Assembly: GCA_964019165.1 (NCBI GenBank)
Contig: OZ025278.1
Coordinates: 8,112,028-8,176,027 of the forward strand
Direction of reading: 5' to 3'
From: Mastigias papua
Taxonomy: Eukaryota; Cnidaria; Scyphozoa; Rhizostomeae; Mastigiidae
Length of the DNA: 64,000 bases
Shown here: piece by piece, positions 34,101 through 44,488 of the stretch
Layout of the letters: every line of letters starts with the position of its first letter
Position numbering within the stretch: position 1 is the first letter of the stretch
Made by a program: the position numbers and the translations under genes
Notes under the pieces: model-generated
Databases searched by the model: none
What the model saw: the letters and a program-made list of their open reading frames with translations, nothing else
Told to the model about the DNA's origin: nothing

Positions 34101-34980
34101 TATATAAACTGGCTAAAAACATCAAACTGTGAAATGCAAGTAACGGAGCATTCTCATTATTCACCAGTAAGAAAAGGACAAGATTAATTTGCTCTTGGTC
34201 CATAAATAGAGAAGTATATCTCAGAGTTTCATCCACTAAGTTTGTTTTGTCAATTCCAAATAGTCTCAAACTAATCTCAAACACAAATGGTTATATCAGA
34301 AAGTCAATAAGTGATCCCACAGCTTCATAACAAAGTAGGACTGTTAGTATTCATGTTTCAAAGTTAATTCGTACAGGCTTCACCCAGACTCATCCACTTT
34401 CTGCCAGTCAGTGACTTTTCCAGCCTCTATCACGCAATTCATTCAAGCAATGTATTGTCCGCAGCACTCCCCTCCCCACTTTTTATGTGTAACCCCCTCC
34501 CTACTTTTTGTTTGGTAGCGCTGTGCCTGTAGAACAACGTATTCAAGTTAAATAGGACGGATTTTAGGTAGACTATGACGTTATGCTAAATCATGTCCGC
34601 CATAATGACTTTTGTGAAAATATAGAATACTTTTTATCACCTAGCTCTTTCAGTTTAAGGTCTTCAGTCAAAGGAGATGAATTGTCTAAACAAACCCAAA
34701 GTAAGCAATATCACTTCTAGTGATAATGTTGAAAATTTGCGTATGCTACAATGAGTAAACATTCAAAAAGGATATGTTTGCGCCACTTGGTATCTCTAAT
34801 ACACTAAACTAATCACGCCACACACACCGTGAGTTTGCAGTACGCCAGTGCAGTACACGGCACATTAAGAACTGTGAAAACAGTTTTACACATGTACACC
34901 ATGATACATACATACATGTATGTATGTATGTAGCCCTATGTGAATTTCACTGGAATGTCATAAACATCATTGTTCTTAGA
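31190..34980. other. Intronic stretch, no gene seen
   Basis: About 3.8 kb of AT-rich unique-looking DNA next to KLHL exon 1. It includes a short CA tract near 31232, a repeat fragment at 34440-34535 shared with 10466-10610, and a palindromic TACATACATACATGTATGTA tract near 34909-34932. Confidence 0.4.
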
Positions 34981-35020
34981 AAAATCATCCGTTTATCAAA
35001 AGACATTTGTTGAAGCCTAC

Positions 35021-35260
35021 CTCACTGGAAAACGGCCTAGATTCCGACATACCACCTGCAAACATTGCGTGGAAATAATCGCTTGCTGAAACCAACACAA
35101 TTTTATGAGCATGGATTCGTTCATTTTCACAAATAATAGCTACATCACAGAGACGATTCTCCTTCTTGAGCTGGTTTAGTGCTTCCACTAGATTAGTGTG
35201 GAATCTACTATCAAAATAGTGTCCCTCGGACTTCTTGCATTCACCTTCAAAGTCAGCCAT
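35021..35260 (-). CDS. Kelch-like (KLHL) protein, exon 1: start codon and first half of BTB
   Basis: 80 codons. Met at 35260 is chosen because it begins MADFEGE just before the BTB sequence; the frame is also open further upstream without a better start. The BTB hallmark LCDVAIICENERIHAHKIVL is followed by SASDYFHAMF and GGMSES. The donor GTAGGC follows ...FSSE in phase 0, and exon 2 resumes with IELKDLE, the expected continuation of the BTB fold. The promoter would lie to the right, in or near 35261-35887, directly before the gypsy 5' LTR. Confidence 0.9.
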
Positions 35261-35887
35261 ATTACTTACAAGATGAGTATTCAGATAGATGTCAGTAAAT
35301 AAAGATTTGACATGTTGGTGATCCCTCAACCCCCCAGTTATCAAAACCTCTTCCGGTCTGCTGGTATTGGTCAGGGCCCATAGTGGATTCCTCTATTTTT
35401 CTCTGTCCGGATATTCCCTCCAGAAACTTCCAAAAGAAAAATGTTCCGCCAACACCAAATCGGTGGAGTTCTATATTTTTCGTGTGGAATATGGAGATCT
35501 ATTGATGGTTCTGTTTCACTTCTGAAAATGACTCGAATATATTATTATCACTTTGTATACAAAGCTAGCTTGATCCTATGGCAAGCCGGCAAGCCATTGT
35601 GGACAAAAGGTGCTTGGGAAAATACATTGAACTTAAACGATTGCCGTTGAAAAAGCCGTGTCATATCTTGAAAAATAACTTTCGACATTTTATAACACGT
35701 GGGGGAAATTTGAAGAGTTTTCGATGTTTTGAGAAAAGTATTCAAGAATTTGAAAACAATGCTAGGGGATTTGAAAAAGCTGATTGAGTTTTTGATAAAA
35801 TTCCCGAGAATTTGAAAAAGTTCCCGAGATTTGAAAAAGTGTCATATTACAAGAAGTAATATACTGTCGAGAATTTGATGCTAAATT
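35261..35887. other. Upstream flank of KLHL
   Basis: Contains the presumed 5' UTR and promoter of KLHL on the minus strand. From 35730 to 35860 a short motif (GAATTTGAAAAAGTTCCCGAG-like) is imperfectly repeated. No TATA or initiator could be assigned securely. Confidence 0.35.
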
Positions 35888-36914
35888 TGTAGTATTCCCC
35901 CCGTCTTTTATCCTAACACGCTTACTTGCTTACCTTTATATCCACCATTGCTGTATATTGCTTTTATTCTCAGATAGTCGTTGTATCGAAAACTCAATCA
36001 TAGTCCCATCTATTTAGAGTGTCTTATGCTAGGCGCACACTGGAGAAATTTGCTTAAGAAAAGTGCCATTCGTGCCATATTGCTTAAGCAACATTCTCCA
36101 GTGTGCGGTGGTTAATCCCTAAGCAATCTTGCTTTTCTAGCCAAAAGTAAAATATCTATCGTGTTTGATATTTTTTTCCTTTCGTGCCATTTTGCTTACA
36201 GTGCGCGGGGGTGAAAGCAATATTGCTTACAACTCTTGGAGTGCAGCGCATGCGCTTTATCCATATTCTACGGTGGTAAGATTGTGTAATGGCGAAAATC
36301 ACCAGCGACTTTTAAATAAAGCTATTCCGCAAAATAACTTGATATTGTTATTTCCCTTGCCCATGTATGTCAGATCGGCTAAGTTTATGGAAAGGTTGAA
36401 GGGAGATCAAGCTATACACCAAACTGACGAAACATCAGAACAAACAGGCATTTCTCAGTGTTAATCAACTTCCAACTATATATGGGTCCTTAAAGTAAGG
36501 CCAATAAAGTAAGGCAGTCCTTGATAGTTTTTCTCAGTCCAGATTCTTCTACATGCTAACTATACAAGTCACGAGATCTCCTCAGTTTGATAAATGGGGA
36601 TGTAGCGAATGTTTATTTATCGCCGCAGGACTTGTTTGCCACCATTGTTCGAAGAATACTGTGATCTCAACTGCAGACAAGCGCATGCGCTGCACTCCAA
36701 GAGTTGTAAGCACTATTGCTTTCACCCCCGCACACTGTAAGCAAAATGGCACGAAAGGAAAAAAATATCAAACACGATAGATATTTTACTTTTGGCTAGA
36801 AAAGCAATATTGCTTAGGGATTAACCACCGCACACTGGAGACTATTGCTTAAGCAATATGGCACGAATGGCACTTTTCTTAAGCAAATTTCTCCAGTGTG
36901 CGCCTAGCATTACA
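35888..36914 (+). repeat. Gypsy 1 5' LTR (141 bp), interrupted at 36027-36909
   Basis: Matches the 3' LTR at 54004-54146 closely. It starts TGTAGTA, and its final TTACA is split by the MITE. A TATA-like TTTATAT at 35935-35941 lies about 30 bp before ATTCTCAGATAGT (35966-35978), so RNA is predicted to start near 35966. That would make U3 about 78 bp. Confidence 0.85.
36027..36909. mobile_element. TTA-flanked MITE (883 bp) with about 225-bp terminal inverted repeats
   Basis: Inserted in the LTR between two copies of TTA (36024-36026 and 36910-36912). The ends begin TGCTAGGCGCACACTGGAGA and are complementary over about 225 bp. Each arm contains a further hairpin (CACACTGGAGA against TCTCCAGTGTG) and repeated GCTTAAG and GCAATATTGCTTA motifs. 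No transposase. The TTA duplication suggests a Harbinger-type mover. Confidence 0.85.
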
Positions 36915-36916
36915 TT

Positions 36917-36929
36917 ACTATCTGAGAAT
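36917..36929 (+). promoter_or_regulatory. Gypsy 1 primer-binding site, complementary to its own LTR
   Basis: ACTATCTGAGAAT starts 2 nt after the 5' LTR and is the exact reverse complement of ATTCTCAGATAGT at the predicted RNA start in both LTRs. No TGG-type tRNA site is present. This matches the self-priming layout known from Tf1 and sushi elements. Confidence 0.7.
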
Positions 36930-36944
36930 TCTTAATCGTGCAAC

Positions 36945-37017
36945 ATGGAGGCGAAGTCTAAGAGTTATGATGGTACAGAAGATGTTAACGTTTTTTTAGC
37001 AATAGTGTCTTTGAATT
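36945..37017 (+). CDS. Gypsy 1 gag, N-terminal fragment
   Basis: Starts MEAKSKSYDG and runs to the GAATT target duplication at 37013-37017. The same frame continues at 49405 after the insert, into a gag block with GYEGEKAAQNL. The 5' position just after the primer site supports this start. Confidence 0.8.
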
Positions 37018-37292
37018 GGAAAATTAAACGAACCTACCTGTAGGTGAAGTTTGATTGAAATTCTATAAGTCATCGGCTGTGACCGGAGGAGCTGTGCGAG
37101 ATAGTGTGCCGCAGCGCATGTGAACCAGTCTTTAGAGCAGTAAATGTATCAATGACAAATAAATACAAGATCCTAAATATGAAAGGGTGGGGTAATAAAA
37201 TATGACGGGAGGGCGCATAGCTCCTCCGGTCACGGCCGATGACTTATAGAATTTCAATCAAACTTCACCTACAGGTAGGTTCGTTTAATTTT
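37018..37292. repeat. Near-perfect inverted repeat with 80-bp arms
   Basis: Arms of about 80 bp (37018-37098 and 37211-37292) pair with one mismatch around a spacer of about 110 bp. The arm contains ACCTACCTGTAGGTGAAG, itself palindromic. It sits exactly at the left end of the 12.4 kb insert. Beyond the right arm comes ATTACGTCATCGGCCTAG, which is found inverted at the far end of the insert (49376-49393). Confidence 0.8.
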
Positions 37293-37345
37293 CCAATTCT
37301 ATTACGTCATCGGCCTAGTACCCTACAGAGCTGTACGAGATTTTA

Positions 37346-38853
37346 GAGCTGGCATTGAGACATTTACTTTTTGGGCTTAACTTCTGAAATCCCATACACA
37401 TAATGCCTATGGATATTACACGTCACAACGAGAAACAGTAGATCAAATAATTCATTTGCAGCTATGTACAATAAAACTGACAGAAAATCAATCTACTAAG
37501 GCATTACATTCAACACATTTATTAAACTGTAGAAAGAATGAGTTAACTTTGATCACAGCAACACCTACAAATGAAATCTGTCGACGCCAAGCAAAGTTTG
37601 CCGACCTATCAGCACGATATAATGCTCAGTAAAGATATGGCTTGTTGGATGAAGTGGATACTATTTCATGAGATCAGAAAATAATTCTATAGGCCACTGG
37701 TACAGCATTAATCGTCTACAACCGTGTAGGATGGTGATAGTAGCCTGGATAAATTTGATCGAAAATAAGAGATTGTGTACAGAATATGGTAGTATCTTAG
37801 ATATCAACAGATCAGACCATAACCGTTTATCGCAGCAGAAAACACCCATTGCACACATAAATGATAATGATAATAAGGCTAGTATGTCTGTATACACGTA
37901 ACATGTATCAACAATAATCTGCTGTTTTCAGTCAATTAACAAAGCAGATAAATTTTTGCATTAGGAGAATCAATTTAGGAGCTTTGATGCCACGTTGTCC
38001 AAGAACGTATAAATGTAAGCACAAAGTGTCACACAGCATGTCAAACATGTATATGATATAGCAGCACTTCCCACAACGCAAGGTGAAATACGCTAAGCAA
38101 AATATCACCTATACTAGTAGCTGCTACTCGATTGACGTAGCATAAAAGGAAAGGAGAACAAATCAGAAAGTATAGATACAATTGATGAGAAAATACTGTG
38201 TTCGTACATATTGATTAGGCTTTACACGTGACATGCTGCTTATGCGTACAAACATTCAATCAGAACGGCAGAAGAACAAGATGACCCAGTACAAATGCAA
38301 CAATCTTTCAACGTACATTACAACAGTTACCTAAGCTTGCAAAACAGCAGTTGTTGTTACAATGCTATTAAAACCCATAGGAATGTAGCAAGTAAACTGG
38401 CTTTGAGATAAATAGATTGCATGTAAGATACTGGTAGCAACTGGAAACGTAAGTAGGGAAAATATAAATTGTACTCCTAAATTAAGTAGGTTATTAATAT
38501 CTTGATAATTATCAATATCTTGTATACATGAAATCAATCAATTTCATAGCAATATGATCAGGCTACATTGGACAGAAATTGCAAACTTATTTTGAAGCCT
38601 CAACACAAGCAAATAAATGACTGAGTGAGATTTCAAGCAATAGGATAACTACGTTGATATGCTAGGACTCAGAACTTCACATACAGTGAAATATATGTAG
38701 TTGTACAAGAAAAGCTGAGGGTTTGATAGCAATTGAACGGACACACACTACAGTCACTACTAAATATTTCTGACAAAAATCAATGGTACATGTAAATTCT
38801 TGATCATTATCAACATAATATTGCTAAGTAGAAGCAACAGGGTTTGGAAGAAA
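37346..38853. other. Insert interior, no feature seen
   Basis: About 1.5 kb with no supported gene, RNA or repeat. Confidence 0.4.
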
Positions 38854-38880
38854 TGAAAAGTGAAAGTGCGAGAAAATAAC

Positions 38881-38953
38881 CGACCCGAGCGGGATTCGAA
38901 CTCGCGACCCATGACTTTGTACGTCGGTGCTCTACCAACTGAGCTATCGGGCC
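38881..38953 (-). tRNA. tRNA-like sequence (left arm), probably SINE-related or a pseudogene
   Basis: 73 nt with a 7-bp acceptor (GGCCCGA with TCGGGTC), D arm, box A TAGCTCAGTTGG and box B AGTTCGAATCC. The anticodon loop read by position is GTACAAA, giving anticodon ACA. The anticodon stem has two mismatches (27-43 and 28-42) and the T stem has one, which argues against a functional tRNA. Confidence 0.5.
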
Positions 38954-39072
38954 ACGCTTCCAAATCGTTGCTCAAGGGTAGGTCATTTGCTCGCACCGCC
39001 CCTCTCTTAACCAATTTAAGAGAGGGGCGGTGCGAGCAAATGACCTACCCTTGAGCAACGATTTGGAAGCGT

Positions 39073-39145
39073 GGCCCGATAGCTCAGTTGGTAGAGCACC
39101 GACGTGCAAAGTCATGGGTCGCGAGTTCGAATCCCGCTCGGGTCG
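39073..39145 (+). tRNA. tRNA-like sequence (right arm), GCA anticodon by position
   Basis: Same as the left copy except for the anticodon loop GTGCAAA (anticodon GCA, the cysteine anticodon). The same stem mismatches are present. It diverges from its partner head-to-head, with about 119 bp between the 5' ends. Confidence 0.5.
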
Positions 39146-39172
39146 GTTATTTTCTCGCACTTTCACTTTTCA

Positions 39173-40207
39173 CATAATATTGCATCAAATAGCATCGGTA
39201 GACTTGCAAAACAAATGAGATAAGCTGCTAATATGAAGGAAGCTGCTCTTTGCTAGTCGCTAAAATACAAAACTAGGAGAAAAACCACGCACAGAGGCGT
39301 TGAATAGAACCTCAACTTCAGAAATTTGGCAACCGATTCGATCAGTGCATATCATTTGCAAAGCCATGAGCGAAACATCGACAAATGCAAGCGGAATGCC
39401 GATTATCGATATTGATATTTGTCGAAGAATTTCAGCTGACAGAAAGCAGCGCAAGTTTATTGCTATTTCAATTTTAAGTGACCCATAAGATACATATGTA
39501 CCCCCCAAAAAACCACGACGCTGCTGGGATAATAAGATCCGTTAATTTAACGCTATAATTGTATCATTGATGAAACACGCGGGTAGATGTAGTAAGATGG
39601 AGGAAAGACAGCGAATACATCCTTGTTTTCTGAACATGCCAAACAGTTACTACTAATTTGAACCATGCGAGGCTTCTCTGCTATTTAGGGAGATGATGAA
39701 TAAACGTTACTAGTGTACAACACAGCAAACTGGCAAATCACTTTACGCCACAGGATAGCATTTTTCACTTCCATCATAATGGTGTCGGCGTCGTTTATCT
39801 AAGTGCTGGTGACAACTTTACACCCTGTGCCACCAAGGCAAATTATCACAATAGACAACCTCCATAACACAAAGATGTGCAGTCAAACAGTTTCCAATCC
39901 ATAGTGATGAATGAAAGGAATAAAATATATTGCCTAACAACATAGGACATAACCTTGTTTGATCAATAGTCAAAACTGTCGATATCTCTGCACGAAGCAG
40001 CCAATACGTCAGTGTAAAGACCATCCGCCAATTTGCCTCAATCATGTTTGTCATGTAGGCGATTTTCTCTATACCCATGACGGCGAGGGACGTGCAAGCT
40101 AGTTTTTTGAAAATCAAATACAACGGTTAGACCTGTAAAAGTTTCCTGTAATGGTATGGAGAATGAATGGAACGTTATACTCAAACAACAAGATTCAAGT
40201 AGAAATA
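39173..40207. other. Insert interior, no feature seen
   Basis: No supported gene or repeat between the palindrome and the hAT-like element. Confidence 0.4.
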
Positions 40208-40213
40208 CCTCTC

Positions 40214-42950
40214 CAGAGGCGGATCCAGGACGCCGCACACGCCGCCTGTGCGGTAGTCAAAAATATTACGTACCATGACGTCATCACTGCTTTCCGAGTA
40301 GCGAAGACGAACACGATAGACTTTAAAGAATGCAGTTCTACATCGGACTTTTGGTGCGGCACCTCAGACAGTAGAGCAGCATTTTGGTAACAATAGAGCT
40401 ATGGAGGCCTTGCTTTGTAGAACATGTCAAAATTCATTGTGTAAGATGTCAGTTCTATTCAAAGTAATTGTCTAGCCTTCAAAAAATCGAGCGGCATTTC
40501 AATCAAAGAACAATAGAAGGCACTTTTGATCAAAAAATCGAGCGGTATGTCAAGTTTGAAAACAATAGGCGGTCTTTTTGATTAAAAATCGAGCGGCAGT
40601 CAGGAAAGTCGTGCTGTAGTGCAATGCCACTCGACTTACATCTCGTACACGTCTTTAAAGATTTGGTTACGAAAGACAGGCTAACTGAGGACAGTATCAG
40701 TCTGTCCCACTTGTATTATACGCGTACTGGGTGACAACACGGAGCTTTATCTGAGGGTTTAACGTCTAGTAATTCACTGGATATCTTATTCACGAGATCT
40801 AATGCAATGAGTTTGGAAGTTATATCGAAGCTCATACTTGAATATAGTGGCCTAACTGAGATAGGTCCGCTTTAAGATTTGTACCAATGAAGAGACTATG
40901 CATCCTCCCCCGCAAAGCGGAGGTTTCCTGTTAGGTATTCAATTTCACTTTATGAACCAAGATGGTATCATCCAACGTGACATTTTGAAAGTAGATTTTT
41001 CCCTAAGCCCATTAGACTCTCTTCATTTAGATCCACTGGCCTATTTTGTTTGTTACATTGCAATTGTTTTTGCTTCATTGTATTTACTTATATAGCTGAC
41101 TATTTACTATTATTTAGTCTATTGTTTAGCAAATTGTGTAACTTTTGGAACTTTGAAACACTCAAATCACTCAAATCATCAACGTGAATAATACCAGTTT
41201 CATAAATACCCAATGTTCTCTTGTACAGTATATTGTCTAATGTCTAAATTGCCTACACCCCAATCATTTGGGAACAAATTAAGAGCAATTCACACTGAAA
41301 ATTTGAAAAATTAAGAACAGCCAGTGGTAACCTCAATTTTACTGGTTCTTATAAAAAGGAGTGTATCTCCATATCTTTAGATTGGTGGAGTTGCAGGTAG
41401 TCAGCTGTCTATCAGTGTTTTTATGACCTAGTTTCTCCTAAGAATATATGCAATGAGAATGCAAAAAGGTAAATTGATTCTTCTTGTAAACCATACCATA
41501 CTGTGTGTGCCAGTCATCATTGTGATTACTTAAACTGCTACAACATATATGGATTGCTCTGGTTACTCAAAAGAAAGCAGATAAAACTTTCTTTCCCATG
41601 TAAACTCTATAGAAATTACTTTTTATCACCATACTTTACCTCCTCATTGAATCTTTTCTCTGTTAGTACTATTACTTTTTGTGATAATGATGTAGTGTAT
41701 GGAAGGAGCCCTATCAATGCCCCCCCCCCCCCTACTAGTTTGTGCAATTTTGCTATCATCAGTTTTTATGAACTGTGAGACTAGATGATTGCTTCATATT
41801 TGAAATTGTGGAGAAGATTTAGAAACCAGGTGCAAAGGTTAGATGCCCTATGTGTCAATCTTAAAGAATAGAAGGTTTATCCATACATTGTTATCATTGC
41901 ACCTTTGCCCTTCTTATTCTGGGTTCATTGGTGCTGTTTTTTGTCTCCAATTGCTGTCATTTTGTCAAAGAATGGATTTGAATTCCTTCAGATTCCAAAT
42001 GGTAATGAATGCATCTTATATACTTATTTGACCTAATAAGGTAGAAGGAGCTTGAAAAAATGTTCAAATTCACAGTATATCTCCTATGACTACAAGCTTT
42101 TCCTCACAATTTTGCAATGTCATGTTGAACATTTAACCAAAGCTTATAGGCAATCAGTTGACAATATAGTGGAAGACAATAAGCATTTGTCTATACTGAA
42201 GGCACTCATCTTGTGTGCCAGACAGAACATCCCCATCATGGTGATAATCAAGCTATTACAGTCAGGAAGACTGTTGTAAATTGACTTAGGTCTACATTGG
42301 GCAGTACTACTATGGTGCTAGGAACATACACTCTTCCGTTTTGTTATCCAAGCAAGTAGAGGTCCTGACTTGCATTATATAATGCAATGTACATACATGA
42401 AATGCAGAAAAATGAATTTTAATTGAATGGTGGAGCCATCTCATCAAAAGTACATTGATTACTGATTTAGTAAATTATAGTGGGCTTTTAGAGAAAATGA
42501 AAGGTTATTAGTTTTATAATTTAAAGTATTAGTGTATGACAGACAATTTCTCTGTGGTTCCAAAAACTGATGTTTTGACTTGTAATACCCAGTTATGGAT
42601 CCAGAAAAGTCTGACAGACTTCAGGAGGGCCAATCAATTACTTTCTTTGTTCCATGCTGAGCCAACAAAATTGAACAGACATGAGTTTGATATGAAATTT
42701 TGAAAGACAATTAGAAAATCAAATTAAGGCTGTCGCGATAACTGTACGCTCACTATCGTACTTCAAAGAATGAAGGCTATTGTATGATATAGGAGGATTG
42801 CTGGAAGAGAAGCGAATCTCACAAAAATCGTAAATATATGCTACTGGTAAAAAATGGGTGTGGCCATCGCACAGCCTTTGGACCACAACCTTTTACTGAT
42901 ATGTTTCTTGTGCTGTGTGGCAGTCAGTTTTATCTCTGGATCCGCCCCTG
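40214..42950. mobile_element. hAT-like non-autonomous element (2.7 kb)
   Basis: The ends CAGAGGCGGATCCAG and CTGGATCCGCCCCTG are inverted repeats with the CAG...CTG borders of hAT-type elements. CCTCTC flanks both sides (40208-40213 and 42951-42956); the duplication is 6 bp as read rather than the usual 8. Near the left end, AAAATCGAGCGG is repeated three times (40484-40605), like subterminal transposase sites. No transposase frame remains. Confidence 0.6.
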
Positions 42951-42956
42951 CCTCTC

Positions 42957-43849
42957 TAGATTTCCTATATAACTTCTTGACAAGAGTCTTATAGAAAAAT
43001 GCGGAAGAAATTTCTTCTCTGGGAGGATATTTCACCCCTTCTCATTCAAATCGCCGATAAGAACAAAGGATTAACTAATACCTCACAGGGTTGGCATCAA
43101 AACTATCTATCAGGAGGCGAAGGCCGACTTGCAGTATTCTATAAACCGCAAACTGCAAACATTATAATTCTTTATAAAATGAGAAAAGGAAAGTATGCCC
43201 CTTTGCTACAGTAGTGCTACTCAGCAGAAATGTTGCAAAGAAATGCTAATGATCAGCATAAAATGTAGTCAACAATGCTAATGGCATCAGATGGAAATTT
43301 ACAGCATCTTGAAAAACCTAAAGGAGGATTCTTCTAAATGTATAATAATAAATTGGTTGTAAATGGCATATCAGACTACACTGAAGGTAGTGATGTGCAT
43401 GCTTTGTACTTAACTAGCAAACTGTCATATACAACTGACATCATAAATGTAATAGAAGGCCAAGACAAGCTGAGAAAATCTCAAAATTACAACAAATCTG
43501 TTGTAAAAACAAACGCAGAACATTTCGCTAAAATGTAGCTGTCAAGCCTTCTTTCAGTAGAACTGTCCTACAGCTTTTTCTGATGTCAAATCTAGTGCTT
43601 CTGAAGTAATTTGTAAGCCATCACTAGATTGCATATAAGGATCAAACTTAGATCAGAAAAACTGATCTGTCAAGAGTAAAATCAGGTTCAAGGCCTCCAT
43701 TATTGCATTGAACACCAGTAAGACCCATACTATTGTCAACTGGAGGACGAGTCTCAGAAACACAGTCACCACTTTGATTTCATGGACATTTCCTTCGTAG
43801 TCCAGATCGCCAGAGACTGAATATCGTCGGCTGTGGACAATTCTCAATA
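42957..43849. other. Insert interior, no feature seen
   Basis: No supported gene. Confidence 0.4.
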
Positions 43850-44070
43850 GCATGCCCAGCTAGGGGCTGGTGAGTAGTTCCAAACGCATGCCCGCCTTTT
43901 GGGGCTTGTGAGTTGTTCAATGAATGGCGTGCCCGTCTTTGGGGCTTGTGAATTGCTCAGTAGCATGCCCCCCTTTGGGGCTTGTGAGTTGCTCAGGCTC
44001 AGTAGCATGCCCGTCATCCGGGCTTGTAAGTAGTTTCAACAGCATTCCGGGCTTGTGACTCGTGAGCGAA
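43850..44070. repeat. Imperfect tandem repeat, about 45-bp unit, five copies
   Basis: Each unit has GCATGCCC, a T/C-rich stretch and GGGGCTTGTGAGTTG, with drift toward the right end. Non-coding. Confidence 0.8.
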
Positions 44071-44488
44071 GAACAATAGAAAATGGTAGTCTACACTTAG
44101 ACCGCATAGGGTGATAGGTATTCACATGGCATTCACACTGACTTCAGAGGCCACAGATCACAGCGCTATGTCTTCCCAACCTTGGTACATGCAATAGGTA
44201 CAATGGCAGTAGTACTTCTACCCATGTTTTAGCAACTATAGCCTACAAAACACTATGCATTTGCTGAGTTATATAGGCAGACATAATAAACCCTGGGGAG
44301 CTTGAACGCTTTTTGGTATATAAAAAGGGCTCATTTTATTCTTTGCCATTGGCTAAAATGTGAACGCCCACCAGATTATTATTAACTCTTTAATTTAAAG
44401 TTGGCTGTTTATAGTAGCTACTATAGCTAATTTAGGCCAACTATTTACAAGATAAAAAAGTAAAAGGAAGAAGAAAAAAATATGAAAA

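Larger units (their letters stand above)
38854..39172. repeat. Palindrome with 157-bp arms, each containing a tRNA-like sequence
   Basis: Arm 38854-39010 pairs with 39016-39172 around the 5-nt spacer CCAAT. Only one difference was seen between the arms by eye, at the anticodon. Each arm runs from a shared flank (TGAAAAGTGAAAGTGCGAG) through a 73-nt tRNA-like unit to a common unique part. Confidence 0.9.

Noticed and set aside
34985..35344. Upstream 28 codons in frame with KLHL exon 1
   Set aside because: They do not resemble BTB-protein N-termini; the Met at 35260 gives the expected lead-in, so the extension is probably 5' UTR.
36165..36780. Open frames inside the TTA-flanked MITE
   Set aside because: They run across the inverted arms and lack transposase motifs; the element is non-autonomous.
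35888..36914. Reading this as a solo LTR of another element
   Set aside because: A primer site and gag start follow it, and the frame continues at 49405, so it is the 5' LTR of gypsy 1.
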